Below are positions 54,479 to 63,850 of a stretch of DNA of 64,000 nucleotides, piece by piece. The stretch is from contig NZ_WUTY02000001.1 of the NCBI RefSeq assembly GCF_009828925.2, forward strand, positions 3,502,492 through 3,566,491. The letters are read 5' to 3'. The position numbers and the translations under genes were made by a program. Below the pieces are notes generated by a model. That model had not been told where the DNA came from. It did no database searches and saw only the letters and a list, made by a program, of their open reading frames with translations. Numbering within the stretch: the first letter of the stretch is position 1; each line of letters begins with the position of its first letter. Source of the DNA: Methylicorpusculum oleiharenae. GTDB taxonomy: Bacteria; Pseudomonadota; Gammaproteobacteria; Methylococcales; Methylomonadaceae.

Positions 54479-54854
54479 GATATGCTCCAACGAAGGTTAA
54501 GGTGTTGTCGAAAATTCTATCGGGTCGACCCTCAAACCTTACTTTTGATATATGTCTTTTTGATTTCTAAACCGTTAATAATTGATGACATGCAATACGT
54601 TTTTTAGTGGGTGGATGAGCGGCAATGCCCTGAACTTAAGGATATTAGGTTGAGCGGAAGAGGGTGTGTTTTTTGGTAATCCTTCAGAAAAAGCAACGGA
54701 AGGTTTACCCCTAGTCACGAAAATGTGGTTGGAGACAAATTAAGTCAAAAAACACAACCCAATGTAAAAATCGATAATCGGTAGGGCGTTTTCGCGATAG
54801 CAAAACGCCAACATTCTTCAAAGCCATGGTGGATTGCCTGTTGGCGAATCCGCC
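54479..54854. other. Intergenic region, no gene recognised
   Basis: About 376 bases. A single ATGACAT lies near 54583 without 11-bp partners, so I do not call a Pho box. CGGTAGGGCGTTTTCGCGATAGCAAAACGCC (near 54779-54809, only part quoted as motif GGCGTTTT/AAAACGCC) forms a hairpin after the SdiA-regulated-type gene's neighbourhood. Confidence 0.35.
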
Positions 54855-55781
54855 TTACCGGGTTTTTCTGCGACCAATACCTGTTAATGCCATTAAGCCT
54901 GTGCCGAAAAGAAGAGATGCAGGTGGAATAGGCACAGCAGTCAGCACAAATAAGCGGGGTCGTGTGCCGTTTTCATCGACGATGTAAAGGGTGCCGTCAG
55001 TGTCAATGGTGACACCTTCGGCCGAACTTGAAAAACCGCTCAGGTCAAATGTACTTAAAACGGATCCGTTACGATCAACTTCCAGTAAACGTGACGATTC
55101 CTGGCTTAATATCAAAAGATTATTTGCTGTAGAAGGAGCAAGTGAAGCGGGTCCTGTTGAGAGGACCTGCACATCGGAAATATCGAGTAATCCCAATAGG
55201 CCAGGGTTAAAGATACTCGCTTTTGTAAAAGTTCCATTGGCAAAATCGATGGTATGAGCGTTGATTTCCTGAGGTGTTTTTTCCTTTACGGTAATAAAGG
55301 ATCCGTCTCTTGGGTCGAAGGTAATGCCTTCAATGCCAATATTACCCACTGGTGATCCCAAATCTACAAAAGGCAAAGCGGATCTATCTGAATTGCCTCC
55401 CGCCGTGTAATTTATCTGATAGGCATTTCTTAGCCGTTCTTCAGTGATAACAAATTGGCCATTTCCCATATAGGTCAAACCTTCCGTATCTTCAAATCCG
55501 GATAGACTCATGACACTCAATTGTTGACCTGTTTTTGAAACCTCAACCAATTCTTCACCTTCATCACCGAGGACAAAAAGTGTATGGGTATCCCAGTTAT
55601 AGGTAATTGCTGAGGCTTCTCTTGCCGTTAGTCTGGGCAAGGCATAAGTGGCAGTCAATTGATAATTGGCTAAATTGAGAGAAGAGGTAGCTTGTGCACC
55701 AGACGAAGCGGAACAGAGCATCCCCAAAATAGCGAATTGGGTCAAGGTATATTTGATCTGAGTTGAAAAATGGATTTTCAT
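54855..55781 (-). CDS. SdiA-regulated-domain PEP-CTERM protein
   Basis: The ATG at 55781 begins a good signal peptide (MKIHFSTQIKYTLTQFAIL) and is preceded by GGAAAAA. The 308-residue protein has the six-strand propeller repeats of the SdiA-regulated/phytase-like family (EASAITYNWDTHTLFVLGDE, EGLTYMGNGQFVITEERLR, GIEGITFDPRDGSFITVKEK, EGVTIDTDGTLYIVDE), and ends in a PEP-CTERM tail (VPIPPASLLFGTGLMALTG then IGRRKTR). It probably works at the cell surface. It follows the lamin-tail gene after 87 bp on the same strand. Function unknown; similarity to phytase propellers fits the phosphate theme. Confidence 0.8.
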   Translation of the reverse strand: MKIHFSTQIKYTLTQFAILGMLCSASSGAQATSSLNLANYQLTATYALPRLTAREASAITYNWDTHTLFVLGDEGEELVEVSKTGQQLSVMSLSGFEDTEGLTYMGNGQFVITEERLRNAYQINYTAGGNSDRSALPFVDLGSPVGNIGIEGITFDPRDGSFITVKEKTPQEINAHTIDFANGTFTKASIFNPGLLGLLDISDVQVLSTGPASLAPSTANNLLILSQESSRLLEVDRNGSVLSTFDLSGFSSSAEGVTIDTDGTLYIVDENGTRPRLFVLTAVPIPPASLLFGTGLMALTGIGRRKTR

Positions 55782-55868
55782 ATTTTTCCAATTAAATCTT
55801 AATCGACAAAAAATGCGCCCTGGAGACTTTTGCAAACTCTTAAGGCGCTTAGGTTTTATATCCGTTAA

Positions 55869-56531
55869 TTATGCTTTACGACGGTTCATTCCAACCAAAC
55901 CCACTAATGCCGTGCCCAAAAACCAAACCGCTGCCGGGACAGGCACTGCGCTTACAGCAAATTGTCCGGGATTTCCTATATCACCAATTTCAGATGTATA
56001 GGAATTGAATTGATCACCGATGCTTGACAAAGCCCAAAGTGTTGGATCATTTAGGCCTAACGCTGCTATAGAACCAGGATTACCGCTGATGCGTTGTGTA
56101 CGAATCGAACCTGGAAAGCTTTGATCGCCGTAGGCCAGACGATCGATCAGGTTACCGTTTTTATCGAACAGGTTGATTTCATCGTTTCTGCCGAGATTAT
56201 TAGTTACTCCACCCAGCACTTTGACTGTTGAAGTAAGCGCCCAGTCTTCTCTGAAATTGTCAGCCGTGTCTTCAGTGATGATAACTGACTCGTTGTGTGC
56301 TACTAAACCAAAGCCGGAAAGATCAAAAACACCGGCAATACGAGAATCGTCATCGAAACTCCAGCCCGTAAAATCAACGTCGGCTCCGCTTAAGTTGGTG
56401 AACTCAATATATTCCCCGCCATTACCAGAGTACATCCATTCAGTAATATAGACTCCGGATGCTGAAGCCTGATTGGCAGCCAATAATAATCCGGCGACCA
56501 GGGCCGTTTTGATTGATGAAACGTTCAACAT
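55869..56531 (-). CDS. Lamin-tail-domain PEP-CTERM protein
   Basis: A 220-residue exported protein: signal peptide (SIKTALVAGLLLAANQASA), a lamin-tail (LTD) domain about residues 25-140 (GVYITEWMYSGNGGEYIEFTN, DFTGWSFDDDSR, NDEINLFDKNGNLIDRLAYGD), then a PEP-CTERM tail (VPVPAAVWFLGTALVGLVG then MNRRKA). LTD domains in bacteria are often next to, or fused to, secreted nucleases and phosphatases. First gene of a likely two-gene unit with the SdiA-regulated-type gene; a weak Pho-box-like array lies 128-156 bp upstream. Confidence 0.82.
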   Translation of the reverse strand: MLNVSSIKTALVAGLLLAANQASASGVYITEWMYSGNGGEYIEFTNLSGADVDFTGWSFDDDSRIAGVFDLSGFGLVAHNESVIITEDTADNFREDWALTSTVKVLGGVTNNLGRNDEINLFDKNGNLIDRLAYGDQSFPGSIRTQRISGNPGSIAALGLNDPTLWALSSIGDQFNSYTSEIGDIGNPGQFAVSAVPVPAAVWFLGTALVGLVGMNRRKA

Positions 56532-56658
56532 GGTAAAAATCCTTCAAAGAAATAATCAGTTTGAGATAATAAAATCCGGCTTGAAGCCATTTTGGTTAAC
56601 AATTGATAGGTATTTGGTTTGAATAAATGTTAACTTCATCACATTTTTCCAGGCAAAA

Positions 56659-56687
56659 ATGTCAGTATCTTTTCAATTTTGTGACAC
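56659..56687 (-). promoter_or_regulatory. Weak PhoB-box-like array upstream of the lamin-tail gene
   Basis: On the minus strand: GTGTCAC (56687-56681), TTGAAAA (56676-56670, poor) and CTGACAT (56665-56659), each 11 bp apart. Only the first and third match well. Confidence 0.4.
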
Positions 56688-56869
56688 TTTAAAGAAATGA
56701 ATTACATAGGAAGCAGCGTTTTAACAGGAACAATTGAAAAACGCTGCGCCTTTCCTTAGTTCTACTCTGAGTGACTTCTCAAATACCGTTAAATTAAACG
56801 TATCGCGTAGGAGCGGGGCAGGTGAATTAGCGCATTTTTTAAAGGCTAATGCAGCAACGGAAAGGAAAT

Positions 56870-56897
56870 GTGCCCGGATAAAAAAGTGTCCGGGCAC
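56870..56897. terminator. Hairpin after the metallophosphoesterase gene
   Basis: Perfect 9-bp arms GTGCCCGGA and TCCGGGCAC around a 10-base loop, 31 bp beyond the gene's stop on the minus strand. No strong T-run follows on that strand, so termination is uncertain. The DNA to its left (56700-56868) holds a GTAGGAGCGGGG REP-like motif and no gene. Confidence 0.5.
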
Positions 56898-56928
56898 AGG
56901 GGGTGATGTATTCTAAAAATAGAAAAAA

Positions 56929-57936
56929 TTACTGATGATTTTCCAAATTATCTTTAACGATCTGTTGACGCACCGAAAAGACTTCCGGTGAATTAGGATC
57001 TACAACCACTCGTAACCAGTGAACATCATCCGCTCCGAAGGTCTCTACGCGAGTTATATTTTCGATGCGTCGTCTGCTTTTGCTGCCTAATAGCGGTTTG
57101 TCGATACGGAAATAATGCGAATCGCCATGCGCCAACACCACAGGCTTTCCATAGCTGACTGCAGCGCGTTCGAAAGCCTCAAGCACTTCTTCAAAACCTT
57201 TGCGTCCAGCACTGCCTTTGGCTAATTCGAAACCCGGATTAGCCTGAAATAACAACAATACACCGCGCGCATTTTCTGCTTCGGCTTTAGCAAAAGTTTC
57301 TTCGATCCAGGTTACAGACGCCTGGATGCGATTTGCTACTTCAGTGTCATCTGCTGACGTTCTTGTGGCAAACGGGGCTAATGCATTATTGCTGCCGACG
57401 ATATGCAGGGTAGCGAACATGACGTGTTGCTCCATCCAGCGCATATTTTCAACAAACGGCGCATCTTGCGCTTCGACAATCATGGGTTTTTTACCCAACG
57501 TCAAACCGGGCACCGGATAAAAGATCTCGCGCAGTTTGGCCAGACGTTCGAGCGGTAGATAAGAACCGTTGTTCGCACGATGGCAATCAGTCCACTCATT
57601 ATCACCCGGCGTCAGAATGAACGGCTTTTTAAACTCTTGAAAACGTTCGAGGCGGTCTAAAAAGAGTTCATCCGAACATAACGAAGAACCATTTTTGATA
57701 TCACCGGCATGCAAAATCCATTTCAATTGATTGTCGGCATTGATTTCAGCTATCACATTATCAAGTTTCCAATAATCGACCGAGTTGTAAGGTACGTCGC
57801 CAATTAAAGCAAATTCGAATGAACCGTAGCCTTTGGCATTTTTTTGCAGCGACTGATGTGCTTCAACGCAGGAAGCAAAAGTAAGAAGCATCACCATGCT
57901 TGTCATAAGATATTTCAGCTTAATCATTGTTCTCAT
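56929..57936 (-). CDS. Exported calcineurin-like metallophosphoesterase
   Basis: A 335-residue protein with a signal peptide (MIKLKYLMTSMVMLLTFASC, cleaved or lipidated near Cys23) and calcineurin-type metal motifs: FALIGDVPYNS (about residues 43-53), ILHAGDIKNG (about 75-84), LTPGDNEWTDC (about 110-120, Asn of the GDNE block) and VVLAHGDSHYF (about 272-282). Enzymes of this kind remove phosphate from esters in the periplasm; exact substrate unknown. It lies downstream of the second phoX gene, with a terminator in between. Confidence 0.82.
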   Translation of the reverse strand: MRTMIKLKYLMTSMVMLLTFASCVEAHQSLQKNAKGYGSFEFALIGDVPYNSVDYWKLDNVIAEINADNQLKWILHAGDIKNGSSLCSDELFLDRLERFQEFKKPFILTPGDNEWTDCHRANNGSYLPLERLAKLREIFYPVPGLTLGKKPMIVEAQDAPFVENMRWMEQHVMFATLHIVGSNNALAPFATRTSADDTEVANRIQASVTWIEETFAKAEAENARGVLLLFQANPGFELAKGSAGRKGFEEVLEAFERAAVSYGKPVVLAHGDSHYFRIDKPLLGSKSRRRIENITRVETFGADDVHWLRVVVDPNSPEVFSVRQQIVKDNLENHQ

Positions 57937-57959
57937 CTCCGTGCATGACTTATTTTTTT

Positions 57960-57989
57960 AAGAAAAAAGGGACAGTCGTCTGTCCCTTT
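57960..57989 (-). terminator. Rho-independent terminator of the second phoX gene
   Basis: A perfect 10-bp stem (AAAGGGACAG/CTGTCCCTTT, loop TCGT). On the minus strand it is followed by TTTTTTCTT, 26 bp after the stop at 58015. Confidence 0.85.
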
Positions 57990-58014
57990 CTACTTCAGTT
58001 TGAAGTGCAATCAA

Positions 58015-59382
58015 TCAGGTAATTGATGCCCAATGATTGTTGTCGGCCCAAATCGCATAACTAACTCCTGCACCTTGCAGGTTGGCGAACAACGTTTTGC
58101 CGTCCGGGCTGAAACATACGCCTGCCCACTCGCTGCCTTCCTGGCCTGGAAAGATATTTTCAGCGAAGCGATAGATTTGGTTGCCGCTACGACGCAACAG
58201 ATGCAGATATTCCTTGCCGCTGCCATCTTCGCAGATGATCAGGTTGTTACCTGAAGGGGAGACACAGATATTGTCAGGCGCAGCCATTGCTTCTTCTTGA
58301 GTCGATTCGAAAATCAATTCAAGTTCTTGCACATCGTTGTTTTTCAAATGCAGTTCAAAAATTTGACCTAAACGCGCGTCGCCGCCGTTGCTGCATGCGA
58401 AAAATACGCTGTTACGGCTGTACCAGGCGCCTTCACCGCGAGAGAAGGTCGCGCCGCCTTTGACCAAGCCTTGCTTGTAGGTATAAAGAGCGTCTTTGGC
58501 ATACTCGATTTCATTGCTCGGATCGTCGATGTCCACCCAAGTAACAGGCAGTTTGACTTTGGTTTTTTGGCCGCTACGGGTGTCATAACCGGGCATGTCT
58601 TTGATTGCCAGCATTTGTACTCGGCCAGTACCGGCCAGATTGCCGAATTCATCCGGGATGAAACGGAAAGTACCGCAAGGACCACGGTCGGACGTGATGT
58701 AAACAATGCTGGTTTTAGGATCGACTACAGCGGCTTCAGGATAATGCAAGCCCATGTTTACTAAAGGTTCTGCAGCGATTTCACCGCTGGCATCAGCCGG
58801 TATTTCAAATACATAGCCGTGTTGTTTTTGAAGTTTGCCACTACCTGAAGTGTTGGTTGGACCCAAATTGCTTTCTTCGCAAGACAGGAACGTATTCCAA
58901 GGAGTCAAGCCGCCTGCGCAATTGCGCATGGTGCCACTGGAGCTGACAAAGCTTTCGGTCAGCAAACGGGTTTTAGGATCGAAGGTCAAAGTGGTGGTGC
59001 CACCGCTGGCATTAGTGTCATAAGGCAGACTGCCGATAGGCGTACCTTGGCTACGTTCGTTGCAAGCCACCAAACGCACTTTGTCGTTGAATTTGAATGC
59101 CGCCATGCCGTCAATGTTGCTAGGGCAGGGGCGACCGTCGGACATGATGTTGCCACGACGAATCAGCACGTTATATTTGAAACCTTCAGGTAGTGCTATT
59201 AGCACTTCACCGGTATTTTGAGCGGCTGTTGGTACTAATGGCCCGAATCCGGGGATTGTTCCTCCAAATTGAGGCACTGTGGCTTCAGCCAAACGTATTC
59301 CCATAGCGCTTAAACCCAAAACTCCACCTGTTGCGGCAGTCAATTGTAAAAATGACCGGCGGCTGAATTGATTGTTTTTCAT
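58015..59382 (-). CDS. phoX: PhoX/DUF839-family phosphatase, Tat-exported
   Basis: A 455-residue protein, shorter than the 782-residue PhoX at 18868. It has a clean Tat signal (FSRRSFLQLTAATGGVLGLSA, residues 6-26) followed by the DUF839 fold: KFNDKVRLVACNERSQG, RNCAGGLTPWNTFLSCEESN (the family block also seen in the larger PhoX) and DNICVSPSGNNLIICEDGSG. It probably releases phosphate from esters in the periplasm. The -35/-10 region is not obvious; 11-bp-phased TTAA elements (59470-59495) beside an ATGACAT might be a degenerate Pho box. Confidence 0.85.
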   Translation of the reverse strand: MKNNQFSRRSFLQLTAATGGVLGLSAMGIRLAEATVPQFGGTIPGFGPLVPTAAQNTGEVLIALPEGFKYNVLIRRGNIMSDGRPCPSNIDGMAAFKFNDKVRLVACNERSQGTPIGSLPYDTNASGGTTTLTFDPKTRLLTESFVSSSGTMRNCAGGLTPWNTFLSCEESNLGPTNTSGSGKLQKQHGYVFEIPADASGEIAAEPLVNMGLHYPEAAVVDPKTSIVYITSDRGPCGTFRFIPDEFGNLAGTGRVQMLAIKDMPGYDTRSGQKTKVKLPVTWVDIDDPSNEIEYAKDALYTYKQGLVKGGATFSRGEGAWYSRNSVFFACSNGGDARLGQIFELHLKNNDVQELELIFESTQEEAMAAPDNICVSPSGNNLIICEDGSGKEYLHLLRRSGNQIYRFAENIFPGQEGSEWAGVCFSPDGKTLFANLQGAGVSYAIWADNNHWASIT

Positions 59383-59954
59383 TTTTCCTCTCTAACTTTT
59401 TAAGTTGTCGTAATTATTTTTGGAGCGATCAATCAAAAGAAATTGTAGAGTTGGAGCATGACAATCGAATTAAGGCCATGTTAAATTTGCGTTAAATGTC
59501 ATACGAGGTTTAGCAGCAGTTGGATATCTCGAAACAACTAAAAGTTATGTATATTTATACCTTCCGCACTTCAAATTTCGGCAGTGCCTAAGGAGGCAAA
59601 GGCTTTGCCAGCATGGATGCTGGCATAGAGCCCACATGGATGGTTTTACGGCGTCCTTTGACGGGCACCCCTGTGCCGAATTTCGATCTACGATAGGTAT
59701 ATATGGATAATTTAACATAATATACATTATAGGTACTTTAATGAGCCTAGAAAATGAACTAAAAAAGAGATGGATGGATCTCAAAGCCAAATAAAATAGT
59801 GATGTTTGATCGTGCGTCTTTAAGTTTCTTTATGCCCTAAGCATAATAGCCTATAATTTTTGACTGTTAATTTTCCTACTTTTGCCGCTCACTCTGTAGA
59901 CTATGAAATCTAATTTTTTTCAAACATACTTTGTCAGAATCAAAGTTACAAAAC
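59383..59954. other. Intergenic region with repeat element and possible degenerate Pho box
   Basis: About 570 bases between divergent genes. On the minus strand ATGACAT is followed by TTAA at three positions exactly 11 bp apart (59492, 59481, 59470), too degenerate to call with confidence. The repeat at 59573-59685 is listed separately. A 17-codon frame at 59741 has no support. Confidence 0.35.
59573..59685. repeat. Inverted-ended intergenic repeat element
   Basis: Imperfect inverted ends AAATTTCGGCA and TGCCGAATTTCG enclose nested inverted segments (GCCAGCATGGATGCTGGC, GACGGGCACCCC). It has no coding potential and looks like a dispersed structured repeat, but I see no second copy in this window. 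Confidence 0.5.
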
Positions 59955-62900
59955 ATGTTGCGATATAAACGTGTAATAAAAAGATTATTAGTGCTGAGCT
60001 TGTTCGCAGTCCTGATATTTTTTATCGTTTCTGCGGCTAAATTCGTCAAGGATGAAACCAAATCTTCAAAGTATCAATCGGAGTATCTCTCCAGCATCAC
60101 TCAAAAGCTTGATTTTAAGGTGGAGCCCGGGCCAAATTCTAAAATCCGTTATCCTAAATACGGTCCCTACGATCAAAGGCTCGGTTATACCTTATTGCCT
60201 GATGCCATAGCCAAATTGGAAAAGTCAGGTTACAGCGTTGTTGCACAGGCAAAATCTTCTGAAATGATGGATCAGTTGTTTGATTATGGTCTCTATCCGA
60301 TTTATCAGGAGAAAACCCGGACCGGCTTGCGTATCACCGATCAAAACGAAAATATCTTATTCAGTGCCAATTTTCCCACCTATGGCTATCCGACTTTTGA
60401 ATCCATACCGTCGCTTGTTCTACAAACGCTATTATTCATAGAGAATCGCGAATTACTAGACGACACTCAGACCAACAAAAATCCCGCTGTTGAATGGGAC
60501 CGACTAGGTTTTGCGGGCGTTCAATTAATGGCCAAAAAACTGGGATCAAATATTAACGTTCCGGGTGGTAGTACTTTGGCGACCCAACTGGAAAAATACA
60601 GACATTCCCCTGAAGGTATAACAAGAACGATGTCTGACAAGTTCATTCAAATGGGCAGCGCCTCGCTTAGAGCTTATCTGCTGGGCCCGGATACCCGTGA
60701 GATGCGGAAAATAATTGCTCATACCTATTTAAACTCGATGCCTCTGGCTGCAACTCCAAAGCTGGGGGAAATACATGGTTTAGGTGATGGTTTGTCAGCT
60801 TGGTTTGGTGCCGATTTTAACGAAGTCAATACTTTATTAGCAGATCCATCCATAAATCAATCCACTTACATCAAGCCAGCTCAGGCACAAGCTTTTCGTC
60901 AAGTGTTAAGTTTACTGTTATCACAAAGAAGACCCTCTTACCTGCTTGGACCCGGATTTGAAGCATTACAGACATTGACTGACAGTTACTTGCGGATAAT
61001 GACGTCTCAAGGGGTTATTTCAGCAGCGTTGCGCGATGCTGCATTAAAAGCCCAAGTCGTAATCCCTCCCCGAGAAAACTCCGTTCCAGCCAAATTCATG
61101 GCGGAAAAGAAAACACAATCTGTGCTGCGCTCGCGATTAGCTAAAGCTATTGGGCTGAAATCAATTTACGAACTCGACCGGCTGGATTTAAGCGTTAAGA
61201 CTACGATTGATTTCGAAACGCAAAAAGCAGTTTCCAAAGCCTTGAGGCGATTGAGTGAACCTGATGGCGCAAAAGCAGCCGGAGCAGTGGGTTTCAGACT
61301 TTTATCCGAAACAAACGATCCCTCTCCTATCATTTATAGTTTGATGCTATTTGAACGCGGCGACAAAGGAAATCTACTGCGGATCCAAACCGATAACTAT
61401 GACCAGCCTCTGGATATTAACGAAGGAATCAAATTGGACTTGGGCTCGACCTCAAAATTAAGGACGATGGTGAATTATTTAGAAATCATCAGCTTGATTC
61501 ATGGACAATTTAAAGACTTTTCAGCTGAAGAACTCGCCAAAGTACCGCTTCATCCGCGTGACTATTTAACGGCCTGGGTAATCAGCCATCTTAAGGTTAC
61601 TCCGGACATTGGTCTGGAAGCATTGTTGAATCTGGCTTTAGACAGGCGTTATTCGGCCAGTCCGGGAGAAAGCTTTTTTACCGGCGGAGGTTTACATCGG
61701 TTTAATAATTTTACGCGTGACGAGAATAACAAGATCATGTCAGTCCGTAATGCACTTAAGGACTCTGTCAATTTGGTCTTTATCCGATTAATGCGAGATA
61801 TTGTTTATCATCACCTTTATAAACCCGGTGGAATAGCCCGGTGGATGGAAGATCCAAATGATTCCAGAAGACAAGAATATTTAGAACATTTTGCCGATCA
61901 GGAAGGTCAGGTTTATCTGCGGCGTTTTTATGGCAGATATAAAGGTAAAAGCGCACAAGAGGCACTTGAAATGCTGACTCGGAGAGTTAAGCCCAAAGCC
62001 TCCAGGTTGACCATGCTTTACCAAGCCATTTATCCGGACAGCGACATAGAGGCGTTGACCGCTTTTCTGAAAAGCCATTTGCCTGCATCTGCATTGGCAA
62101 ATGAAGATATTGATAAGCTAAAAGAGAAATATTCACCCGCAACATTCAATCTGCAAGACCAAGGCTATATCACCAAAATACATCCGCTGGAACTTTGGCT
62201 GGTCAATTACATGGCTGGGCATCCCGAGGCTGACAGAGACGATGTAATCGAAGCCAGTGCGGAACAAAGGATTGATGTTTACCGTTGGTTGTTTAAGAGC
62301 ACCCGGAAAAATGCACAAAACCGGCGCATTATGACCCTTCTTGAAGCGAAAGCATTCGAGGAAATCCACCGAGATTGGCAGCGTGTAGGCTATCCGTTTG
62401 GGCGTTTGACACCCTCTTATGCAACCTCAATCGGCGCCTCGGGTGATCGCCCGGCTGCTTTGGCAGAGCTGATGGGGGTATTACAAAATAACGGGGTTAA
62501 ACAACCTTTAATACGTTTTGAAACGCTTCATTTTGCTGAAGGCACCCCTTATGAAACGACGATGAATCGTCTGTCTGATCAAGGCCTTCGTGTTTTTGCC
62601 CCAGAAGTTGCCAAAGTCGCTAAAGATGCATTGCTGGGTGTAGTCCAAGGAGGAACTGCAACTCGGCTAAGAGGCGTTTACACTGATTCTCAAGGAGCAC
62701 CGCTTGCTGTTGGCGGTAAAACAGGAACCGGCGATCATAGGCGGCAAGTAAGAGGCGAGCGAGGTGTATTGCTGGAATCTCAATTCATTAGCCGCGCTGC
62801 TACGTTTGCATTTTTTATGGGTGATCGTTTCTTCGGCGTCATAACAGCCTATGTGGAAGGTCCTGAAGCTGAAAAATACCGATTCACGAGTTCCTTGCCG

Positions 62901-63017
62901 GTACAAATCATCAAATCATTGGAACCGACACTGGCCCCGCTTATCAGAAAACCATTCGGCATAGACAAATCAAATCAAGAAGTAAACCTTGTGACAACAG
63001 ACAAAAACCATTCCTGA
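59955..63017 (+). CDS. Class A penicillin-binding protein-like (GT51 plus transpeptidase)
   Basis: The ATG at 59955 begins MLRYKRVIKRLLVLSLFAVLIF, one membrane helix; a TTG at 59931 is the alternative. The 1,020-residue protein is larger than most class A PBPs. A GT51 domain (about residues 130-330) has LLFIENRELLDD, NVPGGSTLATQLEKYRHSPEG and YLNSMPL. The transpeptidase part has Ser-x-x-Lys in LDLGSTSKLRTM (about 500), Ser-x-Asn in LKDSVNLVF (about 605) and KTG in VGGKTGTGDH (about 920). It would polymerise and cross-link peptidoglycan at the outer face of the inner membrane. The GT51 region departs from the usual EDxxFxxHxG block, so its polymerase activity is uncertain. The methyltransferase follows after 11 bp. 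Confidence 0.82.
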   Translation: MLRYKRVIKRLLVLSLFAVLIFFIVSAAKFVKDETKSSKYQSEYLSSITQKLDFKVEPGPNSKIRYPKYGPYDQRLGYTLLPDAIAKLEKSGYSVVAQAKSSEMMDQLFDYGLYPIYQEKTRTGLRITDQNENILFSANFPTYGYPTFESIPSLVLQTLLFIENRELLDDTQTNKNPAVEWDRLGFAGVQLMAKKLGSNINVPGGSTLATQLEKYRHSPEGITRTMSDKFIQMGSASLRAYLLGPDTREMRKIIAHTYLNSMPLAATPKLGEIHGLGDGLSAWFGADFNEVNTLLADPSINQSTYIKPAQAQAFRQVLSLLLSQRRPSYLLGPGFEALQTLTDSYLRIMTSQGVISAALRDAALKAQVVIPPRENSVPAKFMAEKKTQSVLRSRLAKAIGLKSIYELDRLDLSVKTTIDFETQKAVSKALRRLSEPDGAKAAGAVGFRLLSETNDPSPIIYSLMLFERGDKGNLLRIQTDNYDQPLDINEGIKLDLGSTSKLRTMVNYLEIISLIHGQFKDFSAEELAKVPLHPRDYLTAWVISHLKVTPDIGLEALLNLALDRRYSASPGESFFTGGGLHRFNNFTRDENNKIMSVRNALKDSVNLVFIRLMRDIVYHHLYKPGGIARWMEDPNDSRRQEYLEHFADQEGQVYLRRFYGRYKGKSAQEALEMLTRRVKPKASRLTMLYQAIYPDSDIEALTAFLKSHLPASALANEDIDKLKEKYSPATFNLQDQGYITKIHPLELWLVNYMAGHPEADRDDVIEASAEQRIDVYRWLFKSTRKNAQNRRIMTLLEAKAFEEIHRDWQRVGYPFGRLTPSYATSIGASGDRPAALAELMGVLQNNGVKQPLIRFETLHFAEGTPYETTMNRLSDQGLRVFAPEVAKVAKDALLGVVQGGTATRLRGVYTDSQGAPLAVGGKTGTGDHRRQVRGERGVLLESQFISRAATFAFFMGDRFFGVITAYVEGPEAEKYRFTSSLPVQIIKSLEPTLAPLIRKPFGIDKSNQEVNLVTTDKNHS

Positions 63018-63028
63018 TATCCTCACCT

Positions 63029-63850
63029 ATGGTTAATTTGCCTTATTTTGATGAATTGCTTAAATTGCTTGCACAAGATACTTTTGTTGAAAAGCCGTTC
63101 GGTAAGCATGTGCATTGGGGCTGTTGGGATGATCCCGAACGGGCAACATTATCGACAGATGATTTCATTAAAGCCACAGAAAATCTGACGCGTATGCTCT
63201 GTGCATTCGCTGAAATAAATGATGGAATGACTGTTTTAGATGTGGGTTGCGGTTTTGGAGGCACCCTTGCTTACTTGCAAGAAACCTACAGTAATCTGAA
63301 ATTATATGGACTTAATTTGGATATTCGACAATTGTATCGGGCCAAGAATAATTTGCTGCAAACTGCTGACAGTCCCTATCTTCTTGTCAACGGCAATGCT
63401 TGTTCCCTGCCCTTCCTCGATCAATCTATCAATTGTGTTTTAGCGGTTGAATGCATATTCCATTTCTCTGATAGGGCATTATTTTTTCAGGAGGTTTTCA
63501 GGGTTTTAAAACCGGGCGGAACGCTGGTGTTCTCAGATTTTGTACCTAAACCGTGGCTGGCTCCGTTAACTCAGATTAAATTACCCAGACCGTTCGGGTT
63601 TCATTTTTATGGCCACTGCCAGTTTGATTTCACTATTGAAAAATACCGGAACCTGGCGAAAGAAACAGGATTTTCTGAGAAAAATGAACTCGATATTACC
63701 TTAAATACATTACCGACTTACCGTTTTCTGCGGCGTTTTGCCAGAGATGTAGGTTTTTATAACGTATCAGCAATAATGGAGACGACGACCGCTGAATTGG
63801 TCAGTCGTTTGGGTTGGTTGGATTATTTGATATTAAGTTATCGAAAATAA
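63029..63850 (+). CDS. Class I SAM-dependent methyltransferase
   Basis: A 273-residue methyltransferase. SAM-binding motif I is TVLDVGCGFGGTLAYLQ (about residues 68-84), with an acidic residue closing the next strand (LYGLNLDIRQL), NACSLPFLDQSINCVLAVECIFHF (motif II region) and VFRVLKPGGTLVFSDF (motif III region). This pattern fits Methyltransf_11/UbiE-like small-molecule or lipid methyltransferases. The substrate is not clear. It is 11 bp after the PBP gene and probably co-transcribed; no gene is visible in the last 150 bases. Confidence 0.85.
   Translation: MVNLPYFDELLKLLAQDTFVEKPFGKHVHWGCWDDPERATLSTDDFIKATENLTRMLCAFAEINDGMTVLDVGCGFGGTLAYLQETYSNLKLYGLNLDIRQLYRAKNNLLQTADSPYLLVNGNACSLPFLDQSINCVLAVECIFHFSDRALFFQEVFRVLKPGGTLVFSDFVPKPWLAPLTQIKLPRPFGFHFYGHCQFDFTIEKYRNLAKETGFSEKNELDITLNTLPTYRFLRRFARDVGFYNVSAIMETTTAELVSRLGWLDYLILSYRK

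Noticed and set aside
59470-59502. Pho box before the second phoX gene
   Set aside because: TTAA elements are phased at 11 bp but only one heptamer (ATGACAT) resembles the consensus, so it was not called as a site.
59741-59794. 17-codon frame MSLENELKKRWMDLKAK
   Set aside because: Too short, with no ribosome site; it could be chance in AT-rich intergenic DNA.
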